Positions 35,449-44,221 of a DNA stretch of 64,000 nt are shown piece after piece; position 1 is the first letter of the stretch, and every line of letters starts with the position of its first letter. The position numbers and the translations under genes are program-made. Under the pieces are notes generated by a model. That model saw nothing but the letters and a program-made list of their open reading frames with translations, made no database searches and was not told the DNA's origin. The stretch comes from Roseovarius sp. MMSF_3350 (GTDB lineage: Bacteria > Pseudomonadota > Alphaproteobacteria > Rhodobacterales > Rhodobacteraceae), in contig NZ_JASHIZ010000011.1 in the NCBI RefSeq assembly GCF_030733425.1, positions 80,192 to 144,191 of the forward strand, given 5' to 3'.

Positions 35449-35458
35449 TGGTATACCA
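35449..35458 (+). promoter_or_regulatory. Candidate GntR operator
   Basis: TGGTATACCA is a perfect 10-bp palindrome 51 bases before the GntR gene. FadR-subfamily GntR proteins commonly bind TGGT/ACCA half sites of this kind. Autoregulation of the GntR-frc pair is inferred. Confidence 0.6.
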
Positions 35459-35508
35459 GATTGCGGATTTAACGATTCATTTAACGACTGAAAGACCGGT
35501 GTGCTGCC

Positions 35509-36204
35509 ATGAAACTCAATCCGATCGACACGACGGTCACGCTCAAGGACCACATCTATAACCGCATGCGCGAGGCGATCCTCGACATGGACATCTATGC
35601 GGACGATGTCGACCTGCGGCTGGACGAGCGTGGACTGGCGGATCAGTTGGGCGTCTCCCGGACGCCGCTGCGCGAGGTTCTGGTGCGTCTGGAGCAGGAA
35701 GGTCTGCTGGAGGTACGCCCGCGCCGTGGCATTTTCGTACAGCGCAAGACGCTGTCGGATATCCTGGAGATGATCGTTGCCTGGGCGGCGCTGGAAAGCA
35801 TGGCCGCGCGGCTGGCGTGTGACACTGCGACGGACCGCCAGATCGCCGGCCTGCGGACCATCGCGGCGAAATACTCGGTGTCCAAGTCCGGTGCGGACAT
35901 CGCGGAGTATTCCGACGACAACATCCGTTTCCACCAGAAGATCCTCGAAATCTCTGGCTGCGAGCTGTTGTCCCGCATGGCCGAGAACCTGTTCGTGCAC
36001 ATGCATGCGGTACGCCGCCGGTCCATGGCCGAGGAAGACCGCGTGCCGCAATCGGTGGCGGATCACATGGAAATCATCGAGGCGCTGGAGGCGCGCGATG
36101 CGGACCTTGCCGGGGCCCGTGTGCGCGATCACACGATGCGCCTGCACGACCACGTGCGCGAGGTCTGGACCCGCGCAGGAATAACGAAAAACATGGGGGA
36201 ATGA
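35509..36204 (+). CDS. GntR-family (FadR subfamily) regulator upstream of frc
   Basis: 231 residues. The N-terminal winged helix contains [27 protein letters not shown] with the GntR signature, and the C-terminal FCD domain (about 85-220) has [11 protein letters not shown] with metal/ligand-binding His. It is followed after 4 bases by the CoA-transferase gene, so it probably controls that gene in response to a small acid such as oxalate. The effector is not shown by the sequence. Confidence 0.88.
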   Translation: MKLNPIDTTVTLKDHIYNRMREAILDMDIYADDVDLRLDERGLADQLGVSRTPLREVLVRLEQEGLLEVRPRRGIFVQRKTLSDILEMIVAWAALESMAARLACDTATDRQIAGLRTIAAKYSVSKSGADIAEYSDDNIRFHQKILEISGCELLSRMAENLFVHMHAVRRRSMAEEDRVPQSVADHMEIIEALEARDADLAGARVRDHTMRLHDHVREVWTRAGITKNMGE

Positions 36205-36208
36205 CCTG

Positions 36209-37483
36209 ATGAAAGCATTGGACGGCATCAAGATTCTGGACTTCACGCATGTGCAGTCCGGTCCGACCTGCACGCAGCTTCTGGCGTGGTTCGGGGCGGA
36301 TGTTCTGAAGGTGGAGCGGCCCGGCGTGGGCGACGCCACGCGGCAACAGCTGGTGGATGTGCCGGGCGCGGACAGCCTTTACTTCACCATGCTCAACCAC
36401 AACAAGCGCTCGATCGAGCTCAATTCCAAGAACGAGACCGGCAAGCAGGTTCTGACCCGGCTGATCGAGGAATGCGACGTGCTGGTCGAGAACTTCGCGC
36501 CGGGCGCGCTGGATCGCATGGGCTTTTCCTGGGAGCGGATCCAGGAGATCAACCCCAAGATCATCATGGCCTCGGTCAAGGGCTTCGGCCCCGGCAACTA
36601 CGAGAACTGCAAGGTCTACGAGAACGTGGCGCAATGCGCCGGCGGGGCGGCCTCGACCACCGGCTTCCGTGACGGCCCGCCCCTGGTGACCGGCGCGCAG
36701 ATCGGCGACAGCGGCACCGGGCTGCACCTGGCGCTGGGCATCATGACGGCGCTCTTCCAGCGCGAGCGTACCGGCCGCGGCCAGAAGGTGCTGGCGCCGA
36801 TGCAGGACGGGGTGCTGAACCTCTGCCGCGTCAAGCTGCGCGACCAGCAGCGGCTGGAAGCGGGGCCCCTGAAGGAATACAGCCAGTACGGCGAGGGCAT
36901 CCCCTTCGGCGAGGCGACGCCGCGCGCGGGCAACGACTCTGGCGGCGGCCAGCCGGGCCGGATCCTGAAGTGCAAGGGCTGGGAGGACGACCCCAACGCC
37001 TACACCTACTTCATCACCCAGGCCGCGGTGTGGGAGCAGATCTGCGACGTGATCGGCAAGCCCGAGTGGAAGACGGCCGAGGGCTATGCCACGCCGCCTG
37101 AACGGCTGGACAAGCTGAACGAGATCTTCGGCACGATCGAGGAGTGGACCATGACCAAGACGAAGTTCGAGGTGATGGACATCTGCAACCCGCTGAACAT
37201 CCCCGTGGGCCCGATCCTGTCGACCAAGGAGCTGATCGAGGACGACGGGCTGCGGGCGACCGGTACGATCGTCGATGTGGATCATCCCAAGCGCGGCAAG
37301 TACGCGACGGTAGGCTGCCCGATCAAGCTTTCGGACAGCGCGGTGGAGGTGACCCGTTCGCCGCTTCTGGGCGAGCACACGGTGGAGATCCTGCGCGACG
37401 TGCTGGGCTATGACGGCGAGGAGCTGCAGGCCGTGCTCGACAGCGGCGCGGTCGGAGACCCGCAGAGGACTGCGGCGGAATAA
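36209..37483 (+). CDS. frc: Formyl-CoA:oxalate CoA-transferase (YfdW/Frc type)
   Basis: 424 residues, a class III CoA-transferase. It moves CoA from formyl-CoA (or another acyl-CoA) to oxalate. Near-identical family phrases are visible: [44 protein letters not shown] and [16 protein letters not shown]. The catalytic Asp lies in [11 protein letters not shown], and the Gly loop is SGGGQPG. Position 48 appears as Gln (GDATRQQL), as in E. coli YfdW, not Trp as in Oxalobacter Frc. Its product formate can feed the nearby dehydrogenase. Oxalyl-CoA decarboxylase (oxc) is not in the window. Confidence 0.92.
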   Translation: MKALDGIKILDFTHVQSGPTCTQLLAWFGADVLKVERPGVGDATRQQLVDVPGADSLYFTMLNHNKRSIELNSKNETGKQVLTRLIEECDVLVENFAPGALDRMGFSWERIQEINPKIIMASVKGFGPGNYENCKVYENVAQCAGGAASTTGFRDGPPLVTGAQIGDSGTGLHLALGIMTALFQRERTGRGQKVLAPMQDGVLNLCRVKLRDQQRLEAGPLKEYSQYGEGIPFGEATPRAGNDSGGGQPGRILKCKGWEDDPNAYTYFITQAAVWEQICDVIGKPEWKTAEGYATPPERLDKLNEIFGTIEEWTMTKTKFEVMDICNPLNIPVGPILSTKELIEDDGLRATGTIVDVDHPKRGKYATVGCPIKLSDSAVEVTRSPLLGEHTVEILRDVLGYDGEELQAVLDSGAVGDPQRTAAE

Positions 37484-37814
37484 GGATCATGCCAGGGGCA
37501 GGCCGGTACTGGCCTGCCCTGACCGCGGGCAGATCTTGATGCATTGCATGAAATTTGCTTCGTAGGCCATTTACGCGAAAGCATTTTCTTACCTCCGTAT
37601 CGACTCTGTCAGACGGGTGGTGGCGCGCGCGCGGCGTGTCGCGGAAGAATTTCTTGCAATGAAGCCGTACATGTTATTTGCTGCTGGGGCGTGTAATTTT
37701 ATTTCACGCCTCGGGTTTCGCGTGCAATTAAAAACTATTGTATGCAATGCGGGTTGGTTGGGAGGATCAGCTAGCGCGCCGGCGACCAGCCGGAACACCA
37801 TAGGGAGGAGAACC
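37484..37814 (+). promoter_or_regulatory. frc-tctC intergenic region with hairpin and palindrome
   Basis: A 331-base gap without a recognisable gene. GGGCAGGCC/GGCCTGCCC (37496-37519) forms a terminator-like hairpin without a T-run. The 3' part is AT-rich. It holds GGCGTG-N11-CACGCC (37688-37710), whose inner AAT/ATT also pair, an operator-like palindrome about 105 bases before the next gene. GCATTGCAT (37541-37549) recurs inverted at 37742-37750. Confidence 0.55.
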
Positions 37815-38798
37815 ATGAACACCTTTAAGCTACTTGTAGCGAGCGCATCTGCGCTGGCATTGACGGCGCCCGCGGCGCTGGCGGAATGGCAACCGCAGAA
37901 GCCTGTCGAGTTCATCATCATGGCCGGCACCGGCGGTGGTGCGGACCAGATCGCACGACTGTTGCAGGGCCTCATCCAGAAGAAGGATCTGAGCCCGCGG
38001 CCGTTCATCCCGATCAACAAGCCGGGCGGATCGGGCGCCGAGGCGTTGCGCTATCTGCAGGACAAGGCGGGTGATAACCACGTGGTGATGATGACGCTGA
38101 ACAGCTTTTACACCACGCCGATCATCCAGGAGGACCTGGGCGTCGATGTGACCGAGTTCACGCCGATCGCGCTGATGGCGATGGACACGTTCCTGCTGTG
38201 GGTCAACACCGACCGCGAGGACATCGCCGACCTCGAGAGCTTTAACACGGCGGTGTCCGAGGCGGGGCTCGACTGGAAGGTCGGCGGCACTGGATCGGGC
38301 CAGGAAGACAGCGTTCTGACCGCGATGATGGAGGCCGAATTCGGCTATGACGTGACCTACATTCCGTTCCCGGGCGGCGGTACGGTGGCCAAGAACCTTG
38401 TTGGTAATCAGATAGATAGCACCGTCAACAACCCCGCCGAGCAGATGGAGTTCTGGCGCGCGGGCAACACCAAGCCTCTGGTGCAGTTCACAGCCGAGCG
38501 GATGCCGGCCTTCCCGGACGTGCCGACGGCCAAGGAGCTGGGCGTGGAGATCGAGTACTACATGCAGCGCTCGGTCAACGGCCCGCCGGACATGGATCCT
38601 GAGGCGGTGGAATGGTACACGAACCTGTTCCAGGAGCTTTTCGACAGCGAGGAGTGGCAGTCTTACTGCAAGTCGGACGGCCTGACCTGCGACCAGATGA
38701 TGAAAGGCGAGGACCTGGCCACGTTCCACGAGAACCAGAAGGTCGCGCATGAAAAGCTGATCGAGAAGGTCGGCGCAAGCGCGATCACCGGCGAATAA
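37815..38798 (+). CDS. Tripartite tricarboxylate transporter (TctC-type) substrate-binding protein
   Basis: 327 residues with a signal peptide (about 1-23, ending APAALA). It is a periplasmic binding protein of the Bug/TctC family. Typical features are VEFIIMAGTGGGADQIAR, FIPINKPGGSG near the ligand site and IPFPGGGTVAKNLVGNQID. The membrane genes tctA and tctB are absent here, so it is an orphan receptor or uses a transporter elsewhere. Placement after frc suggests an organic acid ligand, possibly oxalate. The ATG has AGGGAGGAG upstream. Two Cys near the C-terminus (YCKSDGLTCD) could form a disulfide. Confidence 0.85.
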   Translation: MNTFKLLVASASALALTAPAALAEWQPQKPVEFIIMAGTGGGADQIARLLQGLIQKKDLSPRPFIPINKPGGSGAEALRYLQDKAGDNHVVMMTLNSFYTTPIIQEDLGVDVTEFTPIALMAMDTFLLWVNTDREDIADLESFNTAVSEAGLDWKVGGTGSGQEDSVLTAMMEAEFGYDVTYIPFPGGGTVAKNLVGNQIDSTVNNPAEQMEFWRAGNTKPLVQFTAERMPAFPDVPTAKELGVEIEYYMQRSVNGPPDMDPEAVEWYTNLFQELFDSEEWQSYCKSDGLTCDQMMKGEDLATFHENQKVAHEKLIEKVGASAITGE

Positions 38799-38841
38799 GA
38801 CAAGGCATATCACCGAAAGGTTAACGGTGATTTGAGGTCGA

Positions 38842-38873
38842 GGGCGGCGCGGACCACGCGCCGCCCTTTTTTT
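38842..38873 (+). terminator. Rho-independent terminator after tctC
   Basis: GGGCGGCGCG-N5-CGCGCCGCCC followed by seven T. This is the strongest canonical terminator in the window on the plus strand. Confidence 0.95.
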
Positions 38874-39011
38874 CAAGGCACGGGCCGGTAAACGGCGCCG
38901 GATTTGGTGTCAATGGCACGTCGGTATCGCGTCGGTATCCGAGTGGTACGGCGTCGGTGCCATTTTCCCGCCTTTCGGGCGTTAACAGGGCGACCGTTGC
39001 AAGACGCGCGG

Positions 39012-39056
39012 AAAAGTCTTCACAAGACTTTTGCCAAGACTTTTCAGAAAAGTCTT
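39012..39056. repeat. Four alternating 9-base arms (AAAAGTCTT / AAGACTTTT)
   Basis: AAAAGTCTT (39012-39020), AAGACTTTT (39024-39032), AAGACTTTT (39036-39044) and AAAAGTCTT (39048-39056) are separated by exactly 3 bases each (CAC, GCC, CAG). The arrangement is forward, reverse, reverse, forward, giving two adjacent hairpins or one larger fold. It lies 27 bases past the stop of the minus-strand quinone oxidoreductase gene, so it may act as its terminator. The low GC content contrasts with the surroundings. Confidence 0.85.
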
Positions 39057-39083
39057 GTCGGAGGAGACGGCACGTCGGGCAGG

Positions 39084-40067
39084 TTACGGACGGAGCAGGA
39101 TCTTGCCGCGATGGGTGGCAGATTCCATCAGCTCGTGGGCGGCCGTCGCCTCCTCGAAGGGGAAGACCTTGTGCGTGTAGGTGCCGACCGTGCCCTCGGC
39201 CAGCAGCGGCCAGACCTTTTCAAGAAGGTCCTGCGCCACGCGGGTCTTGAACGTGTCGGGGCGCGAGCGGAGGGTCGAGCCGGTATAGACGAGGCGCTTG
39301 AGCATTACCGGCATCAGATCGATTTCCATCTTCGAGCCGCCGTTGAACGCCAGCTGCACGATGCGGGCGTCGGCATGGGCGGCCTTGATGTTGCGGGCCA
39401 CGTAATCGCCGCCGATGATGTCGAGGATCAGGTTCGCGCCGCCGGCCTCGCGCACGATGGGGACGAAATCCTCGGTCTTGAAGTCGATGGCGCGTTCGGC
39501 GCCGAGGTTGGTGACATAGTCGATGTCATCCTTGCCGGTGCATGTGGTGAAGACACGGCAATCCAGCGCCCGGCCCAGCTGGATGGCGGTGGAGCCGATG
39601 CCGCCGGCGCCGCCATGGACGAGCAGCAGGTCATTGGGGGCAGGGGGCCTGTCGAGAAAGAGATTGGACCAGACGGTGAAATAAGTTTCGCAAAGGCCCG
39701 CCGCGTCGGTTGCATCCATGCCCGCCGGGATGGGCAGACAGTGGGTGGCGTCGACCGCCACGTACTCGGCATAGCCGCCGCCATTGGTCAGGCCGCAGAT
39801 CGCGTCGCCCACGGCCCAGCCCGAGACGTTGTCGCCAAGGGCCGCGACCTCGCCGGAGACTTCGAGGCCCAGCAGGTCGGACGCGCCCTTGGGCGGCGGG
39901 TAATGCCCGCGCCGCTGGACGAGGTCGGGGCCGTTGACGCCCGTGGCGGTGACCTTGATGAGCACTTCGGACGGCGCGGGTTCGGGAACGGGGCGTTCAC
40001 CCACCTCCAGCACCTCGGGCTTGCCGGGTTCGCGCATTTCCACGGTTTTCATCGTCTCGGGCAGCAT
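39084..40067 (-). CDS. NAD(P)H:quinone oxidoreductase, zinc-independent MDR family
   Basis: 327 residues, medium-chain dehydrogenase fold of the QOR/PIG3 type. The N-terminal GroES-like domain has ATGVNGPDLVQRRGHYPPP, and the Rossmann part has LLLVHGGAGGIGSTAIQLGRAL for NADPH. No structural-zinc Cys cluster is seen. The ATG at 40067 follows GGAAGA. It reduces quinones or enones. It lies near, but not in, the quinone-detoxification operon at 45250-47780, so a linked role is only suggested. Confidence 0.88.
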   Translation of the reverse strand: MLPETMKTVEMREPGKPEVLEVGERPVPEPAPSEVLIKVTATGVNGPDLVQRRGHYPPPKGASDLLGLEVSGEVAALGDNVSGWAVGDAICGLTNGGGYAEYVAVDATHCLPIPAGMDATDAAGLCETYFTVWSNLFLDRPPAPNDLLLVHGGAGGIGSTAIQLGRALDCRVFTTCTGKDDIDYVTNLGAERAIDFKTEDFVPIVREAGGANLILDIIGGDYVARNIKAAHADARIVQLAFNGGSKMEIDLMPVMLKRLVYTGSTLRSRPDTFKTRVAQDLLEKVWPLLAEGTVGTYTHKVFPFEEATAAHELMESATHRGKILLRP

Positions 40068-40141
40068 ATGGATCTTCCTTTTCTGTCGGTTGACCCTGAA
40101 TGTGCATTTATACCGGGGGGTTTCAACCGGATTGGCCGCGT

Positions 40142-40159
40142 GGTGGGTTTGCACCCACC
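40142..40159. repeat. Family B hairpin repeat
   Basis: GGTGGGT-TTGC-ACCCACC followed by CTACGGGAGG, between the quinone oxidoreductase and the Anbu gene. Related hairpins lie at 47821-47839 and 49379-49406. On the minus strand it could act as a weak terminator for the Anbu operon. Confidence 0.65.
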
Positions 40160-40172
40160 CTACGGGAGGCGG

Positions 40173-40916
40173 CTAGCCGAGTTCCGACAGGTCGACGTCG
40201 GGCAGGCTGTCGAGGGCATTCTTCAGTGCCTCGCCCCAGCCCTCTGACACGGCATGGAAATAGGGGCTGTCGGCCTCTATCCGGCCGGTCTGGCCTATGG
40301 TCAGGCTGTCGGTTTCGTAGATGTGGAAATCGAAGGGCGCGCCCACGGTCAGGTTGGCCTTGAGCGTTGAATCGAAGCTGACGAGCAGGAGCTTCATCGC
40401 GGCCTCGAACGTCAGGGCGGGGTCGAAGGCGCGCACGAGGATGGGGCGGCCATACTTGGTTTCGCCCATCTGGAAGAAGGGCGTGTCGGAGCCGGCCTCG
40501 ATGAAATTGCCCTCGGGGTAGATCAGGAAGAGGCGCGGCGGGCTGCCGGCGATCTGGCCGCCCAGCATGATCGTGGCGTTGAACGTGCCTTCGGCGCGCT
40601 GGCCGCTCTCGCCCGTGCGCTCGATCACCTCGCGCAGGGTATCGGCGACCATGCGCGCGGCCTGAAACAGCGAGGGCACGCCCAGGAGCGAGGGCGTGCG
40701 GTCGCCGGGAGACTTGGAGCGTTCGTCCAGCAGGCTGATCACGGATTGCGTGGTGGCGAGGTTGCCGGCTGAGAGCAGCGTGATGACCCGTTCGCCCGGG
40801 TTTTCCCAGCTTGTCAATTTCTTGAAGGTCGAGATGTTGTCGAGCCCGGCATTGGTGCGGGTGTCTGACATGAAAACGAGGCCCCGGTCGAGAACCATTC
40901 CCACGCAATATGTCAT
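40173..40916 (-). CDS. Anbu-type bacterial proteasome-like peptidase
   Basis: 247 residues, an Ntn-hydrolase of the Anbu (proteasome-type protease) family. The start MTYCVGMVLDRGLVFMSDTRT places Thr2 as the likely N-terminal nucleophile after Met removal, and the conserved NAGLDNISTFKKL and LLSAGNLATTQ segments follow. It is the last gene of a minus-strand operon with ATP-grasp, alpha-E and transglutaminase genes, the known genomic partners of Anbu. Comparative genomics has suggested these make or turn over a peptide tag or small peptide. The substrate is unknown. Confidence 0.9.
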   Translation of the reverse strand: MTYCVGMVLDRGLVFMSDTRTNAGLDNISTFKKLTSWENPGERVITLLSAGNLATTQSVISLLDERSKSPGDRTPSLLGVPSLFQAARMVADTLREVIERTGESGQRAEGTFNATIMLGGQIAGSPPRLFLIYPEGNFIEAGSDTPFFQMGETKYGRPILVRAFDPALTFEAAMKLLLVSFDSTLKANLTVGAPFDFHIYETDSLTIGQTGRIEADSPYFHAVSEGWGEALKNALDSLPDVDLSELG

Positions 40917-40928
40917 GCCCGTCCTTCG

Positions 40929-41738
40929 CTATTGTTGGGTGACGTCGATCTCGACCTCGAGACGTTCCTCGGGGCCGCCGATTCTGGTGCCTGTGATGGG
41001 CGCAGCATCCGCGTAATCGAGGCCCGTTGCAACGCGGACGTAGCGTGTGTCGGGGGAAATTCCGTTGGATATGTCAAAGCCGACCCAGCCCAGCGCGTCG
41101 ACATGCGCCTCGGCCCAGGCGTGCATCGCCTCCTGCGCGGTGCGGTCGTCGAGCATCAGGTAGCCCGAGACGTAGCGGGCGGGAAAGCCCATGGCGCGGG
41201 CGCAGGCGAGAAAGATGTGGGTGTGGTCCTGGCAGACGCCCTTGCCGTGGGTGATCGCGTCCTCGGCAGACCAGCTGGGCTCCGACGCGCCGACCTGAAA
41301 GGCGACGCTGTCGCGGATCGTCTGGCTGAGCGCGTGCAGGCGGTCGAGCGGGTCGGGCGCGTCGACCTTGCGGATGAGGGCGCGGGCGCCGGATTTGGCC
41401 TCGGTCCGCCTGGTGGCCTGTTCATAGAGCCAGAGCGGCGCGGGGCCGAGGTGCCGGCCCAGGACACCGCTGACATCCTCGAGCACCACTTCGCCCTGGC
41501 TGGTGACGGTCAGTTCGGTGGTGTCGCGGTCGAAGCTGACGAGTTCGACGGCGTTGTTGTGATGGTCGGTGAAGTCCGCCTCCTTGCGGCCGTTCTCGAT
41601 GCTGGTGGTCCAGTTCAGAACCTGCTGGGCGCGCGTGGTCTTGGGCGTCTTGCGCAATTGTTGCAGGCCATAGGTCACGGGGCCGGAAAAGCTGTAACGC
41701 GTGGTGTGCTTGATGTGCAGGTGCATGGGGTCACTCAT
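40929..41738 (-). CDS. Transglutaminase-like cysteine peptidase of the Anbu operon
   Basis: 269 residues. An N-terminal beta domain (HLHIKHTTRYSFSGPVTYG...) precedes a papain-like core with Cys in THGKGVCQDHTHIFLA, His in EAMHAWAEAHVD and Asp in GWVGFDISNG. It may cleave or form amide bonds in a peptide made by the ATP-grasp partner. The start at 41738 overlaps the alpha-E gene by 8 bases. ATG 41726 is an alternative with a GAG-type site. Confidence 0.88.
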   Translation of the reverse strand: MSDPMHLHIKHTTRYSFSGPVTYGLQQLRKTPKTTRAQQVLNWTTSIENGRKEADFTDHHNNAVELVSFDRDTTELTVTSQGEVVLEDVSGVLGRHLGPAPLWLYEQATRRTEAKSGARALIRKVDAPDPLDRLHALSQTIRDSVAFQVGASEPSWSAEDAITHGKGVCQDHTHIFLACARAMGFPARYVSGYLMLDDRTAQEAMHAWAEAHVDALGWVGFDISNGISPDTRYVRVATGLDYADAAPITGTRIGGPEERLEVEIDVTQQ

Positions 41739-42672
41739 AGAAGCGGTACTCGCGTTCGATTTCCTGCGCGAGGTCGGCGAGAAGGGCGATGATCTCGGTG
41801 ATGTATTCGTGCAGGCCGTATTCGAAGATCGCGTCGACCTCGTGGGCGAGGTATTTGCGGTTGATATAGTCGAGCTTCCTCATGGCGTCGGAGGGATGCG
41901 CGTTGCCGGCATTGAGGCTGCGCAGGTTTTCCTGAAGCTGGGCGGCGCAGAAGGCGAGGCTGCGGGGCAGGCGCTGGTCGAGGATGAGGAAATGGGTGAT
42001 GTCGCGGGGGCCGGAATCGGCGCCGTATTCCATGCGGAATCCGCCGCGCGCCGCGACCGAGCGCAGGATGGTTTCCCATTGCACGTTATCCAGCGCCGAG
42101 CCCACCGCGCGGGCCGTGGGCAGCAGGACGTAGTATTTCACGTCGAGAATGCGTGCGGTGTTGTCGGCGCGTTCGAGGAAGGTGCCCAGCCGGGCGAAAT
42201 CGTAGCGTTCGCCGCGCAGCATGGTGCCGTGGGTCATGCCGCGCACCAGCGAGGTGTTCTGACGCAGGGTGCGCAGGCAGCCGGGCAGGTCGCGCTCGGC
42301 CACCTGGCGGGAAAGGTTATCCTGGGCGTTCATGTAGGCGCTGTTGATCGCCTCCCACATGTCGCCGGTCAGCGCGGTGCGCACGAGCCGGGCGTTCTGC
42401 CGCGCGGAGCAGATGCAGGAATAGACCGACGAGCTGTTGCCCCGGTCGCGCAGAAGCCAGTTGATCGCGGCCTCCTTGGTGACCTCGCCCTTGGCCGCCT
42501 CGAAAGCGGGCCAGACGCCGGCGGATTGCAGGACCGAGCGCCATTCCGCCGCGCTGTCGCCCATGCGGGTCAGCGCGATGCGCTGGCCGGTCTCTATCAG
42601 GCGGGCGGTATTCTCGGCCCGTTCGAGGTAACGGAAGAGCCAGAAGAGGCCGTTTGCGGTTTTGCCGAGCAT
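41731..42672 (-). CDS. Alpha-E domain protein of the Anbu operon
   Basis: 313 residues, mainly helical (COG2307 alpha-E family). It starts MLGKTANGLFWLFRYLERAENTARLIE, the family signature, and contains RLGTFLERADNTARILDVKYY as an internal echo of that motif. There is no known catalytic site. In other genomes it is always next to the circularly permuted ATP-grasp gene or fused to it, so it is presumed to be its partner. It follows that gene after 4 bases. Confidence 0.88.
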   Translation of the reverse strand: MLGKTANGLFWLFRYLERAENTARLIETGQRIALTRMGDSAAEWRSVLQSAGVWPAFEAAKGEVTKEAAINWLLRDRGNSSSVYSCICSARQNARLVRTALTGDMWEAINSAYMNAQDNLSRQVAERDLPGCLRTLRQNTSLVRGMTHGTMLRGERYDFARLGTFLERADNTARILDVKYYVLLPTARAVGSALDNVQWETILRSVAARGGFRMEYGADSGPRDITHFLILDQRLPRSLAFCAAQLQENLRSLNAGNAHPSDAMRKLDYINRKYLAHEVDAIFEYGLHEYITEIIALLADLAQEIEREYRFYE

Positions 42673-42676
42673 CGCG

Positions 42677-44101
42677 TCAGTCCTCCAGCACCCAGGTGTC
42701 CTTGGTGCCGCCGCCCTGCGACGAGTTCACCACCAGCGAGCCTTTCTTGAGCGCCACGCGCGTCAGCCCGCCCGGCGTGACCTGGATGCCGTTCGGGTTG
42801 ACCAGCACGAAGGGGCGCAGGTCGACATGCCGGGGGCTGAGACCCTTGGCGGTGAAGGTGGGCACCGTCGACAGGCTGAGCGTGGGCTGGGCGATGTAGT
42901 TCGAGGGCCGGGCGTCGAGTTTCCGGGCGAAGTCGGCGATTTCCTTTTTCGAGGCGGCGGGCCCCACGAGCATGCCGTAGCCGCCGGAGCCGTGGACCTC
43001 TTTGACAACCAGTTCGGCGAGGTGTTCGCGGACGTAGGCCAGATCGTCCGCCTCGGAACAGCGCCAGGTGGGGACATTGGGCAGAAGCGGCTGCTCGCCG
43101 GTGTAGAACTCGACGATCTCGGGCATGTAGGAATAGATCGCCTTGTCGTCGGCGATGCCCGTGCCGGGCGCGTTGGCGATGGTGATGCCGCCGGCGCGGT
43201 AGACATCCATGATGCCCGCGACGCCAAGCTGGCTGTCGGGATTGAAATTGAGCGGATCGAGGAAGTCGTCATCGACGCGGCGGTAGAGCACATCGATGGG
43301 TTTGTAGCCACAGGTCGTGCGCATGGCGACACGGCCGTCGACCACGCGCAGGTCATGGCCCTCGACCAGTTCGACGCCCATCTGATCGGCCAGGAAGGCG
43401 TGCTCGAAATAGGCGGAGTTGTAGATGCCGGGGGTCAGCACGGCCACGACGGGCGCGTCCTTGGTGCCCGCGGGCGCGCAGGCAGCCAGTGACCGGCGCA
43501 GGTTCGTGGGGTAGTTCTGCACCGGCTGGACGCGGTTGCGGGAAAACAGCTCTGGGAACATCTGGAGCATGGTTTCGCGGTTTTCCAGCATGTAGCTGAC
43601 GCCCGAAGGGGTGCGGGCATTGTCCTCGAGCACGAAGAATTCGCCCGGGCCGGTGCGCACGATGTCGATACCGACGATATGGGTATAGACGCCGCCCGGG
43701 GGTTCGACCCCGATCATGTGGGGCAGGAAGGCGTCGTTGCGGGCGATCATCTCGGCGGGCAGGCGCCCGGCCTTCACGATTTCCTGCTTGTGATAGATGT
43801 CGTGCAGGAAGGCGTTGATCGCGCGCACGCGCTGTTCGATGCCGCGCGACAGCTTGAAGAATTCGTTGCCCGACAGGATGCGGGGGATGATGTCGAAGGG
43901 GATCAGCCGTTCCTCGGCCTCGGCGCGGCCATAGACGTTGAAGGTGATGCCGGTGAGGCGGAAGAGGTCCTCGCACTCTCTCTGCTTGGCGCGCAGGCGG
44001 GAGGGGTCCTCGGCGTCGAACCATTGGTGGAACGTCGCATAGGGGTCGCGCAGGGTCTTCTCGGTGCCCCACATTTCGTCGAAGAAAGGGTCTGATGGCA
44101 T
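42677..44101 (-). CDS. Circularly permuted ATP-grasp protein of the Anbu operon
   Basis: 474 residues (COG2308). Conserved phrases include YHKQEIVKAGRLPAEMI, FFVLEDNARTPSGVSYMLENR, APGTGIADDKAIYSYMP and VVKEVHGSGGYGMLVGP, the last with nucleotide-binding Lys/Gly residues. Members are predicted amide ligases acting on peptide substrates. The ATG at 44101 follows GGAGGTGA and is preferred over 44116. First gene of the four-gene operon. Confidence 0.88.
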   Translation of the reverse strand: MPSDPFFDEMWGTEKTLRDPYATFHQWFDAEDPSRLRAKQRECEDLFRLTGITFNVYGRAEAEERLIPFDIIPRILSGNEFFKLSRGIEQRVRAINAFLHDIYHKQEIVKAGRLPAEMIARNDAFLPHMIGVEPPGGVYTHIVGIDIVRTGPGEFFVLEDNARTPSGVSYMLENRETMLQMFPELFSRNRVQPVQNYPTNLRRSLAACAPAGTKDAPVVAVLTPGIYNSAYFEHAFLADQMGVELVEGHDLRVVDGRVAMRTTCGYKPIDVLYRRVDDDFLDPLNFNPDSQLGVAGIMDVYRAGGITIANAPGTGIADDKAIYSYMPEIVEFYTGEQPLLPNVPTWRCSEADDLAYVREHLAELVVKEVHGSGGYGMLVGPAASKKEIADFARKLDARPSNYIAQPTLSLSTVPTFTAKGLSPRHVDLRPFVLVNPNGIQVTPGGLTRVALKKGSLVVNSSQGGGTKDTWVLED

Positions 44102-44221
44102 GTTCACCTCCGGCATTTCATAGAAGCAGGCAGGCGCGAAGCTGGCAAGATAGTGGTTTGCAGCCCGGTGAGCGCGTTATGCTAAGAGGCGGGAACTGCT
44201 GGATTTTTGTGCAAGGCCGGT

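Noticed and set aside
39012..39056. CRISPR-like array
   Set aside because: Units are only 9 bases with 3-base spacers and alternate in orientation, so it is not a CRISPR.
38874..39083. Insertion-sequence remnant suggested by repeated CGTCGGTAT phrases
   Set aside because: Only short imperfect repeats are present, with no transposase fragment or terminal inverted repeats.
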